Part shown: piece after piece, positions 33,960-47,875 of the stretch | Layout: every line of letters begins with the position of its first letter | How positions within the stretch are numbered: the stretch's first letter is position 1 | Assembly: GCF_000204055.1 (NCBI RefSeq) | Contig: NW_006768795.1 | Location: 425,971-489,970, forward strand | DNA: 64,000 nucleotides | DNA from: Melampsora larici-populina 98AG31 | Taxonomy: Eukaryota > Basidiomycota > Pucciniomycetes > Pucciniales > Melampsoraceae | Direction: 5' to 3' | Program-made: the position numbers and the translations under genes | Notes under the pieces: model-generated | Seen by the model: the letters and a program-made list of their open reading frames with translations, nothing else | The model's database searches: none | What the model was told of the DNA's origin: nothing

Positions 33960-34489
33960 GTCAGCCTGAGCCCCGACCCGAAAAACGCGGGTAATGGCCT
34001 ATCCGCCCCCCAAACCAATACCCAATGAGCCCCCCCGCAACCGAACCCTACCCCGAACCAAAGAAAACCCGGCTCTCAGACGCCCCCCCAAACCCTATCC
34101 CGAATGCCAAACCCCGCGGGGAGCCGGGGGTCCCCGCGGATAAAATCGGGGGTTTAAGCATTATGCCCCCCCGCCCCCGAACCCTAAGGGGCCCCCAATT
34201 TATTGGCACTGCCAGCATAAAGTAATTTTCCCAAGTAAAAAATGAATACATTTAGAGCCAAAAATGATTGAAAATGCATTTGATCAGCATTTGATCAGCA
34301 TTAAATCAGCATTATTTAGCATTAAATGAGCATTTTTGATTGAAAATGCATTAAATGTAATCATTTTTTCCTTGGGAAAATTACCTTTTGCTGGGAGTGT
34401 GGGGGCCCAAAAAGCCTGACCAAACCGGCACCCCGAGGGTTTGGGGCTCGGGGAACCCTCGGGGCGTCGGTTCCGGGGCTCAGGCTGAC
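33960..34489. mobile_element. GC-rich foldback element inserted in the transposase relic
   Basis: The ends GTCAGCCTGAGCCCCG and CGGGGCTCAGGCTGAC are perfect inverses. TTCAAA (6 bp) flanks both sides (33954-33959, 34490-34495), and removal restores a continuous reading of the host relic. The arms are strikingly GC-rich (CCCCG and CGGGG runs) in an AT-rich region. Confidence 0.75.
34207..34399. mobile_element. 193-bp CACTA-type MITE nested in the GC-rich element
   Basis: It starts CACTGCCAGCATAAAGTAAT and ends with the inverted copy (ATTACCTTTTGCTGGGAGTG). TGG flanks both sides (34204-34206, 34400-34402). The first 11 bases equal those of the large CACTA element at 12784, so it is the same family. 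The middle is made of GCATTTGATCA-like short repeats. Confidence 0.85.
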
Positions 34490-35409
34490 TTCAAAGGACC
34501 CATAGCACAGGGAGGACCATGTGCTTGGTGGCATTTGACTGGAAGATTTGGGTGATGTTTTCAAACATTTCTAGAATTGGCAGCATGTCTTTGATGGTCA
34601 ACCAGTTGGCCTTAGAGATGGAAAGTTTGGATCTCTTTGGGTCTGCAGTGTAGAGTTCAATTAGCAACTTCCTGAGAGTCAGAGTCTATTTCACCTGCCA
34701 AAATATGTAACACATGAATCAGTGTTCATGAAAATAGTATAGAGAGGAGAAAATTCAATAAATTACAAAGATTTTCAAAAGAAAAATAAAGGAAATGGAG
34801 ATAATCAAAAAAGAAAAAGAAAAAAAAGATTGAAAGGAATAAGATGAAACCTGAAACACTTACTACATGCATAGTAGAATTAATTCCAGCGGGTAGGGGG
34901 CAGCTCAGTTGAACCCATTTTTAGACCATTGATTCTGTCCCAAATCTTGACAAAAGATTCAAGTCCCTGGGGACTCTTGCAGATGTCAGTATTTATGGCT
35001 CTAACTTGGCTGGCCATGGTAGTCTTCTTCTTGCGGGTGATGATACCAACAGGTGGGTTTTTGTCCAGGCAAGGTTCATTTGGATTGATGGTGGCTTCAA
35101 ATGAGGCTTGACTAAAGTCAAATTCATCTTGAGTTGAGCCATGGACTTCCAAAGAAGCCTAGTCCAAGATGCCGTCTGTGAGAGGGTTGATAGTGGCACC
35201 AGAGGCCACACAAGTATCATTCTTCATCCAGGGTATCTGTCAGGCTCAAAGGTTATCTGGGATTCCACAAGTCCAGAGGTCTTGTAGGCATCAATATCGG
35301 CATAAGTCACTTGGCCCATGCCTTTGAGGAAATCCTTGGCTACAAGCTCAATTACATGGCAGAGAGAGACAGCCAGGGAGTCTTGACTGGAAAGGCCAGT
35401 GGATTCCAA

Positions 35410-36353
35410 TCAAAGCATATCAATTGCTCAAGAGATCTACCGTTGTGTGGTTTTTATCTCCAGTCACTGAGAGATGTTTGCAAACCACTTCAACATGTTC
35501 TAGAGCCTCCAATAAACCTTTGCAAGGTTTTCCCTACTGTGTTTTCCCTCCAATGATTTGAAGGAAAAGATACAAACAAAAAGGATTTCCCAATTAGCAA
35601 AAATTGTGAGCTATCATAAATGAAATCTCAGCTTAACCAAGCCCTCTCTGCGCGGCGGTCTCTGCCCCCTCACAGAAGGGCTTATGACTAATTGTGGATT
35701 CCTGGTGTGAGCACTACAACAAGGATCAAGTGTCCTTGAGTAGTTTTTTTTGCATTTTTACGCTTCCCTGAGAAGGAAACCTCACTTCACTCCGCAAGCA
35801 AAGTTGTTCACACCAGGTTTTTCTACATGATCTTGTAGCCTAACATGCTAGGCAGTCTAAATAATGCGGCCAAAAAAGTGGAGTGAAGATTCTTACAACA
35901 CAACTGTATTGTTAATTCAAAAGTTGGGTATGACATGAATATTCAATACACACTTGTACGCCCCTTGATAAGTGGAACATAAGGCTTGGAAACTAGCCTC
36001 AGGAATAGCATGATAGAGTGGTATTTCCCTCTTGATAACAAGAAATCAGAAACACTCTTACTTTATTTATTCTCTGATTTCCTCATTCATAACGACATTT
36101 CATTTTATTAAAGAACCAATCTCAATTTAATAAAAAAAAACCGATATCTAACACATGAAATCCAACCTAAAAGTCTTAGTCATTTGGTGTTGGTAAAACT
36201 GAAAGAAAAAGAAACGTTAAATTTGACCAAAGAGAAAGAAAGAAAAAAAGAAAAAACAAAAACAAAGCAAAGTATATAAAAAAGAGATATAAAATAATGA
36301 ACACATTGTTACGAAAGAAAAAAAAGAGTTGAAAAATCAAACAAGTCGATCAT
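35410..36353. other. No gene seen; 3' flank of SUP35 included
   Basis: Mixed repeat-like DNA with A-rich tracts at 36125-36350, the latter probably the SUP35 3' untranslated region. Confidence 0.4.
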
Positions 36354-39047
36354 TCATGTTGTTGGAGCAGAAGGAGTTGAGTTATTCACATTCGTTCCGG
36401 TTACACTTAGTTTAGCCATTCCACTCAGTTCATCTTGATGTTCGATCAATTTAGTAATCTTTCCAATCGCAATCGTTTTACCTTCATCTCTTAATGTGAA
36501 TCTACCTAATTGAGGATGATCTTTAAAACTGATTTTTCCCCCAAAAAAAACACACACACATCAAAAATGCATCAAGAGTGAATCACGTAAGCAATGAAGT
36601 TGAGTGATGATACCAATCAATCCAAGAAAATAAACCAAACTTACGTTTCAACACAAATCGGTGCAGCCATCTCAAGTAAAGCGACGACCTTCATTCCTTT
36701 CTTAGCAAACTGAGGTGGTCTTCTAGACTTCTTACCTGATTTCTTATCATAATAATGTAACAAACCTGAAAGTGTACATTCTTCTGCCAAAGTATGTACA
36801 TGCATCACAGCTCCATATCCTGCACAAATTATGTTTTTCGAATCTAAGATGGCTAATTGAGCTTCGAATCTGGAAACTGTATGGATCGGTTTATGATGAT
36901 CTGTTAAAACAAATCCTGGTAACTGGTTTTTGTTTTAAAAAATTATGGTTTAGGTTAGTATCATTCAATCGAATTGAAAAAGTCAAAAAAAGTCATTGGT
37001 CTCAGTTGTCACTTACTACATCCTCATCTTCGATTCCTTTCAATCGGATCCGAACGTTATCACCACACAAAGCTCTAGGAACTTCATCTTCCATTTCATT
37101 ATAGATTGCTGAAACCTCAACCGTAGTCTAAGGAAAGCCAATAAATGTAATCATCAGTGGTTGAAAACTTGGACTTTGAAGCTTTGAGAAATGCATACCT
37201 TGTTGGGCATCATCAAGACTGTATCACCCTTCAAAACCCTACCTGATTCCAATTTACCAACGACTACAGTTCCCATATCTTTATATTTTTCAGAAACAGG
37301 CATCATTAAAGGTGCATTATATTTTCGATCCAAGAGTTGCATGTTATCCAATAACTCTAAAAGAGGAGGACCTCTAAAACAAAACCATCACAGAGTATCA
37401 AAGTCAATTCAAAGAAGTCTCAAAGCTTAAAACCAAAGGAAATCGACTCATCACTTACTCATACCAAGGGCATTTCTCCTTGCTTACTTTATCCTTAATG
37501 TTTCCTCCAGTATACCCTGAAACCGGAATAAAAGTGATATCTTTACTTGGATTAAATCCGGTTCCTTTTAAAAATGGAGTTAATTTATTAATGATCTCAT
37601 CAAATCTAGCTTGATCCCATTCAACAGTAATATCATCCATCTTATTGATCACCACAATCAATTTCGAAACTCCTGTAGTCTTCACTAACATTGCATGTTC
37701 TCTAGTTTGACCACCTCTTTCGAATCCAGTTTCGAATTCACCTTTTCTAGCCGAAATCACCAAGATAGCCACATCAGCTTGACTTGCACCTGAGATCATA
37801 GCCGGTACATAAGTCTTATGTCCTGGTGCATCTAAAATCGTATATCTTCTCTTTTCAGTTTCGAAATAAGCTCGACCGATCTCTACTGTTTTTCCTTTAG
37901 CTCTCTCTTGTATTGTTGAATCTAATGCCCATGAAAGATACCAAGACTCTCTACCGGCTTCTTTGGCTTCTTTTTCTAATTTTTCCATCGTACGTTTATC
38001 TACCATTCCAGTTAAATATAATATATTACCTCCCATCGTCGATTTACCTGCATCTACATGTCCAATAAAGACTATGTTGACATGTGTTTTACCTTCTTCT
38101 TTCACTTCGCTATCTTTTTTAGTTTCATAAAGATCACGTAAGGTTTCTTCATCAACTGCTGCTTCTACTTCAGATTTGATCGCATCTGCATCTTTCACAT
38201 GTCGTCGAACTTCTCCCATAGTGATGACTTTTCCCGTACTTTCGTGGGTGGATGAGTCAGTATTCTCGCGTGTTCGAGGGGTCTCGACTTGAGCAGGAGG
38301 AGTCGAAGTCGTCGAATCGGATTGAAGAACCGTCTTGACGTTCGATGAACCAGGTGAGTTGTTATTAGACATCACCTTTTTGTTTGATGGTGCAGGAGTT
38401 TGAGCTCGACTACTCGGAGCACTGTTCTTCAACTCCACAGCCGATTTAGTAGGTGGAGTGTCTTTCTTTTTCGAGCCTCCGATACTCAAGGACATCACTG
38501 CAGGCTTATCCACACTTCCAGCACCAGGCGCACTAGGCTTTGATCGAGTGGTAGAAGCCAAAGAGATCGTCTTGCCTCCGTTCGCATTAACTACTGGTGC
38601 AGAATTAACAGCTGGGTTGACACGTGGAGGTTGAGCGGATGGAGCTGTAGAACGTGGAACAGGATCTTCCCAATTATCAGGTGCTTGGTGTTGTTGAGGA
38701 CGTTGATACTGTTGCTGAGGATAACCATAAGAATGAGGAGGAGGATGAAATGGTTGTTGAGCACCATAAGCACCGGGATATTGATGATTGTAAGCTTGGT
38801 GTTGTCCATAAGCTTGTTGTTGATGATGAGGATGCTGATAATGTTGTTGATAGCCATGATTAGGAGCTCCTTGTGGTGGATAAGCACCACCACCACCATA
38901 ACCTGCTCCTTGTTGAAATCCACCACCGTATTGAGACTGAGCTTGACCCTCGGAAGGTGGGTTTGAAGAACCAGGTGGAACAGCACCTGGTTGAAAGGTG
39001 TTTGCGTTGGTTCGAAAGCCTTGGAATGAATTTGCGTTTGGATTCAT
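36354..39047 (-). CDS. SUP35: Eukaryotic release factor 3 (eRF3/Sup35) with prion-like N-domain
   Basis: eRF3 is the GTPase that, with eRF1, ends translation at stop codons. Exons 39047-37459, 37373-37199, 37127-37017, 36922-36645 and 36528-36354; 775 aa; frames join through GT-AG introns. Residues 1 to about 130 form a Gln/Tyr/Gly/Pro-rich domain (YGGGF, GYQQHYQHPHHQQQ, YPQQQYQRPQQ) like the yeast prion domain. Next is a charged, Ser-rich middle region ending near residue 320. The GTPase core follows: G1 GHVDAGKST, the segment LYLTGMVDKRTMEKLEKEA, G3 DAPGH, G4 NKMD, then the G5 region. EF-Tu-like domains 2 and 3 follow (YEGPPLLELLDNM, RFEAQLAIL, RFTLRDEGKTIAIGKI). The G-domain sequence and FSAxx-free core distinguish it from Hbs1, which lacks such an N-domain. 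It is divergent from DAD4. Confidence 0.92.
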
Positions 39048-39878
39048 GACGTTTTGAAATCCGAGAAAACAGTTGAAACTGAAAAGAGTAAAAAAACTTT
39101 TTGTGATGAGAGATTTGATCGATTGATATGATTTAGACCTTTTGGTATTTAAAAGTCAGCTCGTGTGATCTGATTGTGCTGAATGCCGATGATAGTCGGA
39201 GATTGAAGTAAGTTGAAGACGAACCTAATGAAAGTCAACCGATTCCGATTGGGAAGAGTTTGATATCAAGAAAAATGTAGTTGATGATACTCAAGAGAAG
39301 AGATGGTTTAAGTTTCTATTTCTGGATGAGTTCAGGTTGGTGTCGATCAGTTTTTTGATTTTAGTAAATTCAAGAGTCAAGACAGAGAAAGAGAAGAACT
39401 TGAAAATTCAAATTCAACGATCCGATACTCTCAGAACAAATCGGGTCAGCTCAAACACCGGGTCGGGCTAAGACAAAAGAGCTCATTCAGAACTTCAACC
39501 CTGCTTCATTTCCATGATGTTTTGGTGAAATCTGAACATTGAACAGCTCATGTTCTTTCTCAAAAATGGTAATCAAACAAACAAAAATTCACACAAATCA
39601 TCATTCAAAGTATAAACATTCCAAAACTCTTTCTCCTTTGACAGCCTCACAATTGATCTAAATTACATAGAACAATCTCTGGAATTCAGGCCGGGACTGT
39701 GACGGTCTGTAACTTGGCCCGACCCGAAGAATAAACTCAACTCGACTCTCGCGCCTCAGCCTAACGCGACTGATCATCCATGATCCATAAATGAATGCCT
39801 TTCATCTGAATTTATCCTGAAAAACGAATCACACCATTGAACCTTTCGAAGCTTTATCAAGAAATCAAAAAATCGATA
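39048..39878. promoter_or_regulatory. Shared upstream region of SUP35 and DAD4
   Basis: 830 bp between divergent starts without a gene. It contains the two promoters; no specific site was recognised. Confidence 0.45.
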
Positions 39879-40337
39879 ATGCAGGTGAATTCTAAAGATT
39901 TCCTCTTCTCAATCTTATTCTCCCTCTTTTTCATGTAACTTACCAAAATAATATCTTTTAATATTAATTTTCGATTTTCGATTTCGTTGGTGTTGAGAAA
40001 CATATAGAATCCATTCGAAGAACAACAAACTGTATTACTAAGTAGAATGATAGGAAATATAGAAAAACTATCAGAAGCTATGGAAGAATTAACCAATGCA
40101 TTAGAAGTACGTTCTCTTTCTTTCCCATCAACCCAACTTTGATAAACTTTTTCATACTGAGAAGTTTAACCATTTTTTTTTCTGATTGGGTTTGGGTTTG
40201 CGTTTGGGTTTGGATTGATGGGGGTTTAGGAATGTACAAAGTATAATTCTAAAGTCTTTGAGTTTCATCAAGCTTTGGAACATTATAATTTGAATGTAAA
40301 ATACAATTTAGAAAATCAAGAAGTAGAAAACCATTAA
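39879..40337 (+). CDS. DAD4: DASH/Dam1 complex subunit Dad4
   Basis: Dad4 is a small subunit of the Dam1/DASH ring, which couples kinetochores to microtubules. I read exons 39879-39884 (ATG CAG only), 40008-40106 and 40230-40337, all phase 0 with GT-AG introns, giving 70 aa (yeast Dad4 is of about this size). The pattern NPFEEQQTVLLSRMIGNIEK followed by LSEAMEELTNALE and, in exon 3, FHQALEHYNLNVKYNLE matches the family layout (N-terminal NPxE, IIGNI, and a closing HxSxxFNLE-like motif). The 6-base first exon is inferred because the conserved NPFE lies directly after an acceptor with no usable upstream ATG in frame; an alternative first exon is possible. It is convergent with the following gene across 245 bp. 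Confidence 0.8.
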
Positions 40338-40582
40338 AAGAAACCTGAAAGATTAAGAAATTCGATATAACAAAGAAGATCTTGGTGTATGGACAATTAA
40401 ATGAACACTTTGATTTGTTTTGAAACAAAACTTATGATCAGATAGGTTCAATAAAATGATTCATGTAAAAAATTGAAACTCGATTGTAACATATTTTTTG
40501 TTGGATTCAGATCAGATCATCAAAAGTAAGTTTCAATTTCAAACGCCGATACCACAACTACTAAACCTCTTGAAAAATTGGT

Positions 40583-41738
40583 TTAAAACTTTCTGTATAT
40601 CTCAAGAGCTTTACCAAGATCTTCTGTTGCTTGTAAAACTCCAGCTGGATGTACATTTCTAGTTTCTGTTAATGATTTCAAATGACGTGACATGAACGTC
40701 ACAGCACCTTCGATGGCTTCTTTAGCATCGAGCAAAACTTGTGGGTCGCATTTTGAGGCTTGTTTTGAAACTGGAAGAGTCGTTTGTGATTTGACTTCGG
40801 AGGATGATTCTCTGATGGGTTGGGTGGTAGGACTAGGTTCATGGTGAATATACCGTTGGAAAGTACTCGTAGTGGATGGTCGGACCGATGTAGACGATCG
40901 ATCAGGTAAAGTAGTGGTAGAAGAAGAAGAGCCGATCGGGTTCGAGATCACTCCTCGATTTCCGTTTCCATTCGCTTCAGGTGCTTGTGAAACTGTTTGA
41001 TTAGGTTGCCAATCTTGTTCACAAATCACACACCATTTCCGTTTGAAAGTAATATCATTGGTAGGAATCCGTTTAGGACTACGCATCAAAGGAATTGCCC
41101 AACAGGTTAAGTTTTGACAACTTGAATCTAATAAAGTCCAACCTTGTAATAAGAGTGAACCGATTCGACTAGAAGCTAGATCTGATTGAAGTCTTCTAGA
41201 CTCTAAGACTTCGGGTGATGCGATTGGATTGAATGCTTCGAGTTCTTGGTTGGCTTCGGTTTCTTCTTGGATGGTTAAGATTGGGGTGGGAGGTGTTGAG
41301 GTACGTGAATGGGTTTGGTTTGGGTCTGGGATACTTGCGGTTGATGATCCAGATGGTGAAGCATTCGGTTTATCTTCTCTTGGACCTCCATCGCATCTAT
41401 TTATACAAAAGTACATTCCATGTGATTAATGATTGGTCAGTAAGTATCTTAATAGACGGTCAACAGTACTCAAAGCGATCACATACCTTGCACAAAACTC
41501 ACTACCTGCTTTAGATCTCATTAATGGACAACCAATACAATCACTCTTTGGACAATTCACATCTGTTAAAGTCCAACCTATTCAAATCAAATCAAATCCA
41601 AGTCAAGAAAGCATATAAGAGTTAGTGATCAGTTATGAAATTGAAAAGGTTTGAGCAAGTTCTCTTGGAGGGAGATTCTTTACCTTGTAACATATAACGA
41701 CCAAGTATTGCTGAGACATCAGAAGTTTTAGTTGCCAT
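40583..41738 (-). CDS. Protein with two ZNRD2/SSSCA1-type zinc-ribbon repeats
   Basis: Exons 41738-41684, 41577-41487 and 41396-40583 give 319 aa. The Sjogren-syndrome/scleroderma autoantigen 1 (ZNRD2, UPF0148-like) repeat is present twice. Copy 1 (about residues 10-50) reads LGRYMLQGWTLTDVNCP, then CPLMRSKAG and FCARC. Copy 2 (about 120-175) reads LLLQGWTLLDSSC, then IPLMRSPK and KWCVICEQDW. Paired cysteines in each could bind zinc. Pro/Ser/Thr-rich linkers separate them, and the C-terminal 60 residues look helical (LLDAKEAIEGAVTFMSRHLK). In copy 2 the central Cys pair is altered (CQNLTCWAIP). Function is poorly known even in animals, where the protein is linked to mitosis; nothing more is claimed here. 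Confidence 0.8.
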
Positions 41739-42694
41739 GATCTTTAAAAGAAGTATATTTTGAGCTCAAGACCTGTTAGAGGGTTTTTGAGTTGAATGAT
41801 AGGATTCGAAAATCTTCTGACCAATACAGTGAAGAAAACTTAGGGCTTCCTTAAGCTAGGGTACATATTAGAAGGGACCCGTATTTTAATTTTGAGTGAT
41901 GAGTTTTGATATCAAGATGACATCTACAAACAAAGGCTCAGCGCTCCAGCCCAAAGTATTTGAAATCCCAGAATGAGGACATCAAAGACCAATCTCAAAT
42001 TCCATGACTTTCTTTCCTGTTTCATCAAAAAGTAAACAGTTCCAAATGATGCTATTTGGGAGGGAGCGTGAACTAAAGGTAAGGTTGAGTTTGGGGTAGA
42101 AGGAGCGATAAAAAACGTGAAGGTGACCGTGTACATATGTAGCATCCTCTCTGATCCTCCTGGGAGGTGCCGGTGTACTACAGAGGTGAGTCAGGGCTCG
42201 ACTATGTATGACTCGGGGGGAAGGGACTTTAATGAGTTTAGACATGGGCAGACTGCAAAGACAGAGGGACTGAGTGCTTTCGCCGATCGGACGATTAGGT
42301 CCGATCGGATCTTCAGATCATGGATCTTATGAAAGGTCAAGAAAGGGAGGGCAATCATCATATTGGAATGAATTTGCTAGAACCATCATTCTGACATGTT
42401 GTAGGGTATCGATCAGGATATATTGTATCAAGCCGACAACCAAGATAAGAATAAACTACCAAACTACAACTTCTCCTTCAAAATAAAACATGATCGAGAT
42501 AAACAACACACACACACAAGAGTACACAAAAAAGACGAGCAAGAGAGGAATGGTAATCGAAAAGGAAAAAAGCTTATCAAACAATCGAAAGAAGAATGTA
42601 TGAAAACTAAATCTCTTGTATCTAATATCTAATCTAATCAAATCCGTTCTAAAGTAAAAGGAAATTGAGAGTGAAAGGTTTAGGAGAGATTCGC
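41739..42694. other. No gene seen
   Basis: Holds the ZNRD2-like gene promoter and the H4 3' region. Short frames on both strands around 42000-42640 are unsupported. Confidence 0.45.
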
Positions 42695-45029
<2,335 letters not shown>

Positions 45030-45785
45030 CCTGTTTTTTTCTTTCAACTTTTTTTTGTTTTGATCATTGTTGTTTACCTCTTACTTTTTTGTGTGTGTCT
45101 TGAATTGTTGTGATGTCGCTTTCCTTTTAGATTAATTTGTGTTTTTGATTTTTTTTTGGATGTAATGTGTATTGTCTAAAAAAAATACCTCTTTGAGAAA
45201 GATCTTCTTTCACAGTCGCGTGGTCCAAAAAAACTATCGTCCTTTGCCTAAAACGAGCTTCACTTTGAAGTGGATTTCAATTGATGACTCCTTCTAAAAC
45301 ATGAGTGGTGCCTGAAAATTTCTGGATCATTCAAGTTCAATTTTACCAAAGACAGATTCACAATTTCCGGCTAATGACCTCCAACCGTTATATTTCTTTG
45401 AGATCTGCTTTCCTTGCACCTCTTCCGCTTCACCTCGATGTCGTGCGCAAGCGGTGATTTGACTCAGGGGTGAGCTTGCACTCTGCGTTCGTCCCTATGT
45501 AGTATGTGCGACTGCAGTCATGTCAGTGTGGTGGACGAGAGATCAGAAGAAAAGATGCGTTTGGGGACGAGGGTGGTGCGCGCCCGTTTTGTGGCTGCAT
45601 GCAGTGAACGGCAGCAACTTTTTCACAAGCATGTCACATAAAGTAGTTCACAAAGGTGACATGAGGTCTGATCGATTGAAATCACCCAAGGACCAAACCA
45701 ACAAATTAACCAATCGATCAACAAAACCACCCAAACCATCAAACCAAACCATCCCATCAACATTGTAACAGAAAAAGAAAACAAA
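45030..45785. other. H3 3' region and TIM9 promoter; no gene seen
   Basis: T-rich 3' flank followed by mixed sequence. A small frame at 45520-45768 is unsupported. Confidence 0.5.
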
Positions 45786-46191
45786 ATGGACGCATCTAAA
45801 TTCAATTCACAAGAATCACAACAATTAAATCAACTAATTGAAAAGAAACAAATGAAAGATTTTTTAAAATTATATTCAGGATTAGTTGAAAGATGTTTTA
45901 TGAATTGTTGTAATGATTTTACTTCTAGATCTTTATCTACAAAAGAAGTAAGTCTAACAACCCTCTCTCTCTTTTTCCGTTTTACTTTACTCTTTTCTTT
46001 TATTCTTCGTTTTTTTTGATGTGTTTTGACTGATTGATCTTTTTTGGGGAATTTTTCTTTTCGATTGGAAATGATAGGAAACTTGTGTAAATAATTGTAC
46101 AGATAAGTTTTTAAAACATTCAGAAAGAGTTGGAGCAAGGTTTTCAGAACATAATGCAGAAATGATGGAAAAACAACAACAAATGAAATAG
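45786..46191 (+). CDS. TIM9: Mitochondrial intermembrane-space chaperone Tim9
   Basis: Small TIM protein; with Tim10 it escorts hydrophobic precursors across the intermembrane space to the TIM22 carrier translocase. Exons 45786-45947 and 46078-46191, one 130 bp phase-0 intron, 91 aa. The twin CX3C motif is clear: CFMNC (about residues 37-41) and CVNNC (about 57-61), with the Tim9-specific surroundings [11 protein letters not shown] and [20 protein letters not shown]. There is no presequence, as expected for import through the Mia40 route. The C-terminus ends EKQQQMK. Confidence 0.95.
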
Positions 46192-46726
46192 AAAATTGAA
46201 AACTTAGAAACCTCAAAACTTCACAAATTCAGATCAAGAATCGATTAAATGTTCATTGGAGTTCATATGTCAAGAAATCTCAACCGTAATACTTTATCTC
46301 ATGTATTGATCTAATTAAATAAAATCAAACCCATTAGGTATATTTCTTATGAAGAATTGCATTTTCAAAGGACGGAAAGATAGTCAATGGGAGTGTTTAT
46401 ATCAATTTAAATGTATACAAAACACATCAGTTTGAATGATTCTTCCTTCAATGATCCAAAAAGAAACCAAACCTTTATGATCTTTACTGATACAATGCCT
46501 AGGCCTAAGCTGGGTTTGGGTACATTGGATTGAGTTCAAAATGATCAATTTGATCAATTGAATCCCAAGATCAATCAAGTGAGTAAGTATACAACTTATA
46601 CAAGACTTTGTGATATATACAAAACGGAGTTTTGGTAAGGAAACCAATGCGTGAATACAACTGAGAAAGACGAGTTTTGATATTAAAAACTAAAGATGAC
46701 TCTTGAATTGGAAAGTCAAAAATCAT
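46192..46726. other. Convergent 3' regions of TIM9 and the Rossmann-fold gene
   Basis: AT-rich, with poly(A)-signal-like AATAAA near 46317. No gene seen. Confidence 0.5.
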
Positions 46727-47875
46727 TTACAAAGATTCCAGTCTAGCCCTCACAGGACTAATCCCAAAAGTTCTCCAAAACTCAGTACTATCTAAAACCC
46801 TACCTAATTGATCAGGCGAACGAGGCAAGACTTTAATCGAATCAGTCACCATCAATTCTTGAACCCATTTAGCTTGTGGACCGATAGTAACTTCGGTTTT
46901 TCTTCCATGTAAACCTGATTCACCCCAAGCCGATGCTAAATCCCACCAATCATAAACTCTTTGATCAGTTAAGATCCAACGTTGACCTCTAGATTTTTCA
47001 AATTGATTGAAAACTTCTAGAATCGATCTTGAAACGTCTATTCCATGAATCATATGAATACTAGTTTTGGTAGATAAGATTTCTTTGGTAGGCGCTACTT
47101 TTGAGACATAGTTTCGGATCGATCGTTCGTTTCCATATAATCCTGATAAGTTTAAAACCGTCGTATAGAACTTCATGGATCCTATAATGGTCTGATTGAT
47201 GCGCAGTAATTCGTCTTCTGATTTCGCTCGGATGTTGGTTTGATCGTAGGGTGAATGACGATCGATATAGGTTTCTGAACGTTTTGGTTTTTCTGAATTG
47301 GATGTTGGATTTAAAGTGGGACCTCCCTAAGAAAAAAATGAAAGAATGATCTTATCAGTTTATGAATTTCTTGAAAAAAACTTAAATCAAGTGAAACTCA
47401 ATGAATCAAACTTACATCAAAGATTCCAGTACTACCTAATTGAATCACATTAACCGATTCAAATCCTTCAAGGTTTTGATGAGTTTGACTGTAATTCTCT
47501 AAAAGGGTTTGATATGCTCCGATTTCTTTGATAGGAAAAGTGATCAGAATACATTTGGTAAATGGTAATTTTTCATAAGATTTTGAATTGTTGCCAGTCG
47601 AATCAAACGTGAATGGGATTGAATTAAATTCACCACCACCATTTCTTGTGGTTGATGCATAAGTTAATTTAGTATGAGTTTTGATATATGGACTGTTTAA
47701 ATTGAAAACATAACATCGATTTAAATGTTAAGATATTATTTGATTTGAGTTTGAATTCTTGGGCAAAACAAACTTACATTAAAAAGGTGCAAGTCCAACC
47801 TGCACCTAAGATTAAGATATCAACTTCTTCTTGATTTGATGGTTCGTTTGATGAGATTGTTAATTGGTTCATCAT
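46727..47875 (-). CDS. Rossmann-fold NAD(P)-binding protein, epimerase-like
   Basis: Exons 47875-47778, 47692-47416 and 47326-46727 join in frame through GT-AG introns to give 324 aa. The N-terminus after a short leader has a Rossmann motif, DILILGAGWTCTFLIP (about residues 19-34), followed by strand and sugar-dehydratase-like landmarks: CILITFPIK, VIQLGSTGIF, LNLSGLYGNERSIRNYVSKV, IHMIHGIDVSRSILEVF and WILTDQRVYDWWDL. These match a conserved but little-studied fungal group of extended-SDR-like proteins; no substrate is known to me. A canonical YxxxK catalytic pair is not evident, so catalysis is uncertain. The gene marks the right edge of the conserved island. Confidence 0.75.

Larger units (their letters stand above)
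33245..35409 (-). pseudogene. Relic of a hAT-like transposase, split by nested insertions
   Basis: Minus-strand frames give scraps of a transposase-like protein: LTIKDMLPILEMFENITQIF and SNATKHMVLPVLWVL just right of 34495, continuing as KHIEEAHAS left of 33954 once the inserted element is removed. Further scraps are upstream (DICKSPQGLESFVKIWDR) and downstream (GHFLMVRFFNDILMEYN). Stops and frame changes are many. Assignment to hAT rests on the overall look of these words and is uncertain. Confidence 0.4.

Noticed and set aside
34025..34225. Proline-rich 66-codon frame
   Set aside because: It falls across the GC-rich foldback element and the nested MITE and reflects their C runs.
38591..38986. 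Long frames on both strands over the SUP35 N-terminal region
   Set aside because: They are shadows caused by the repetitive Gln/His/Tyr codons of the real gene on the minus strand.
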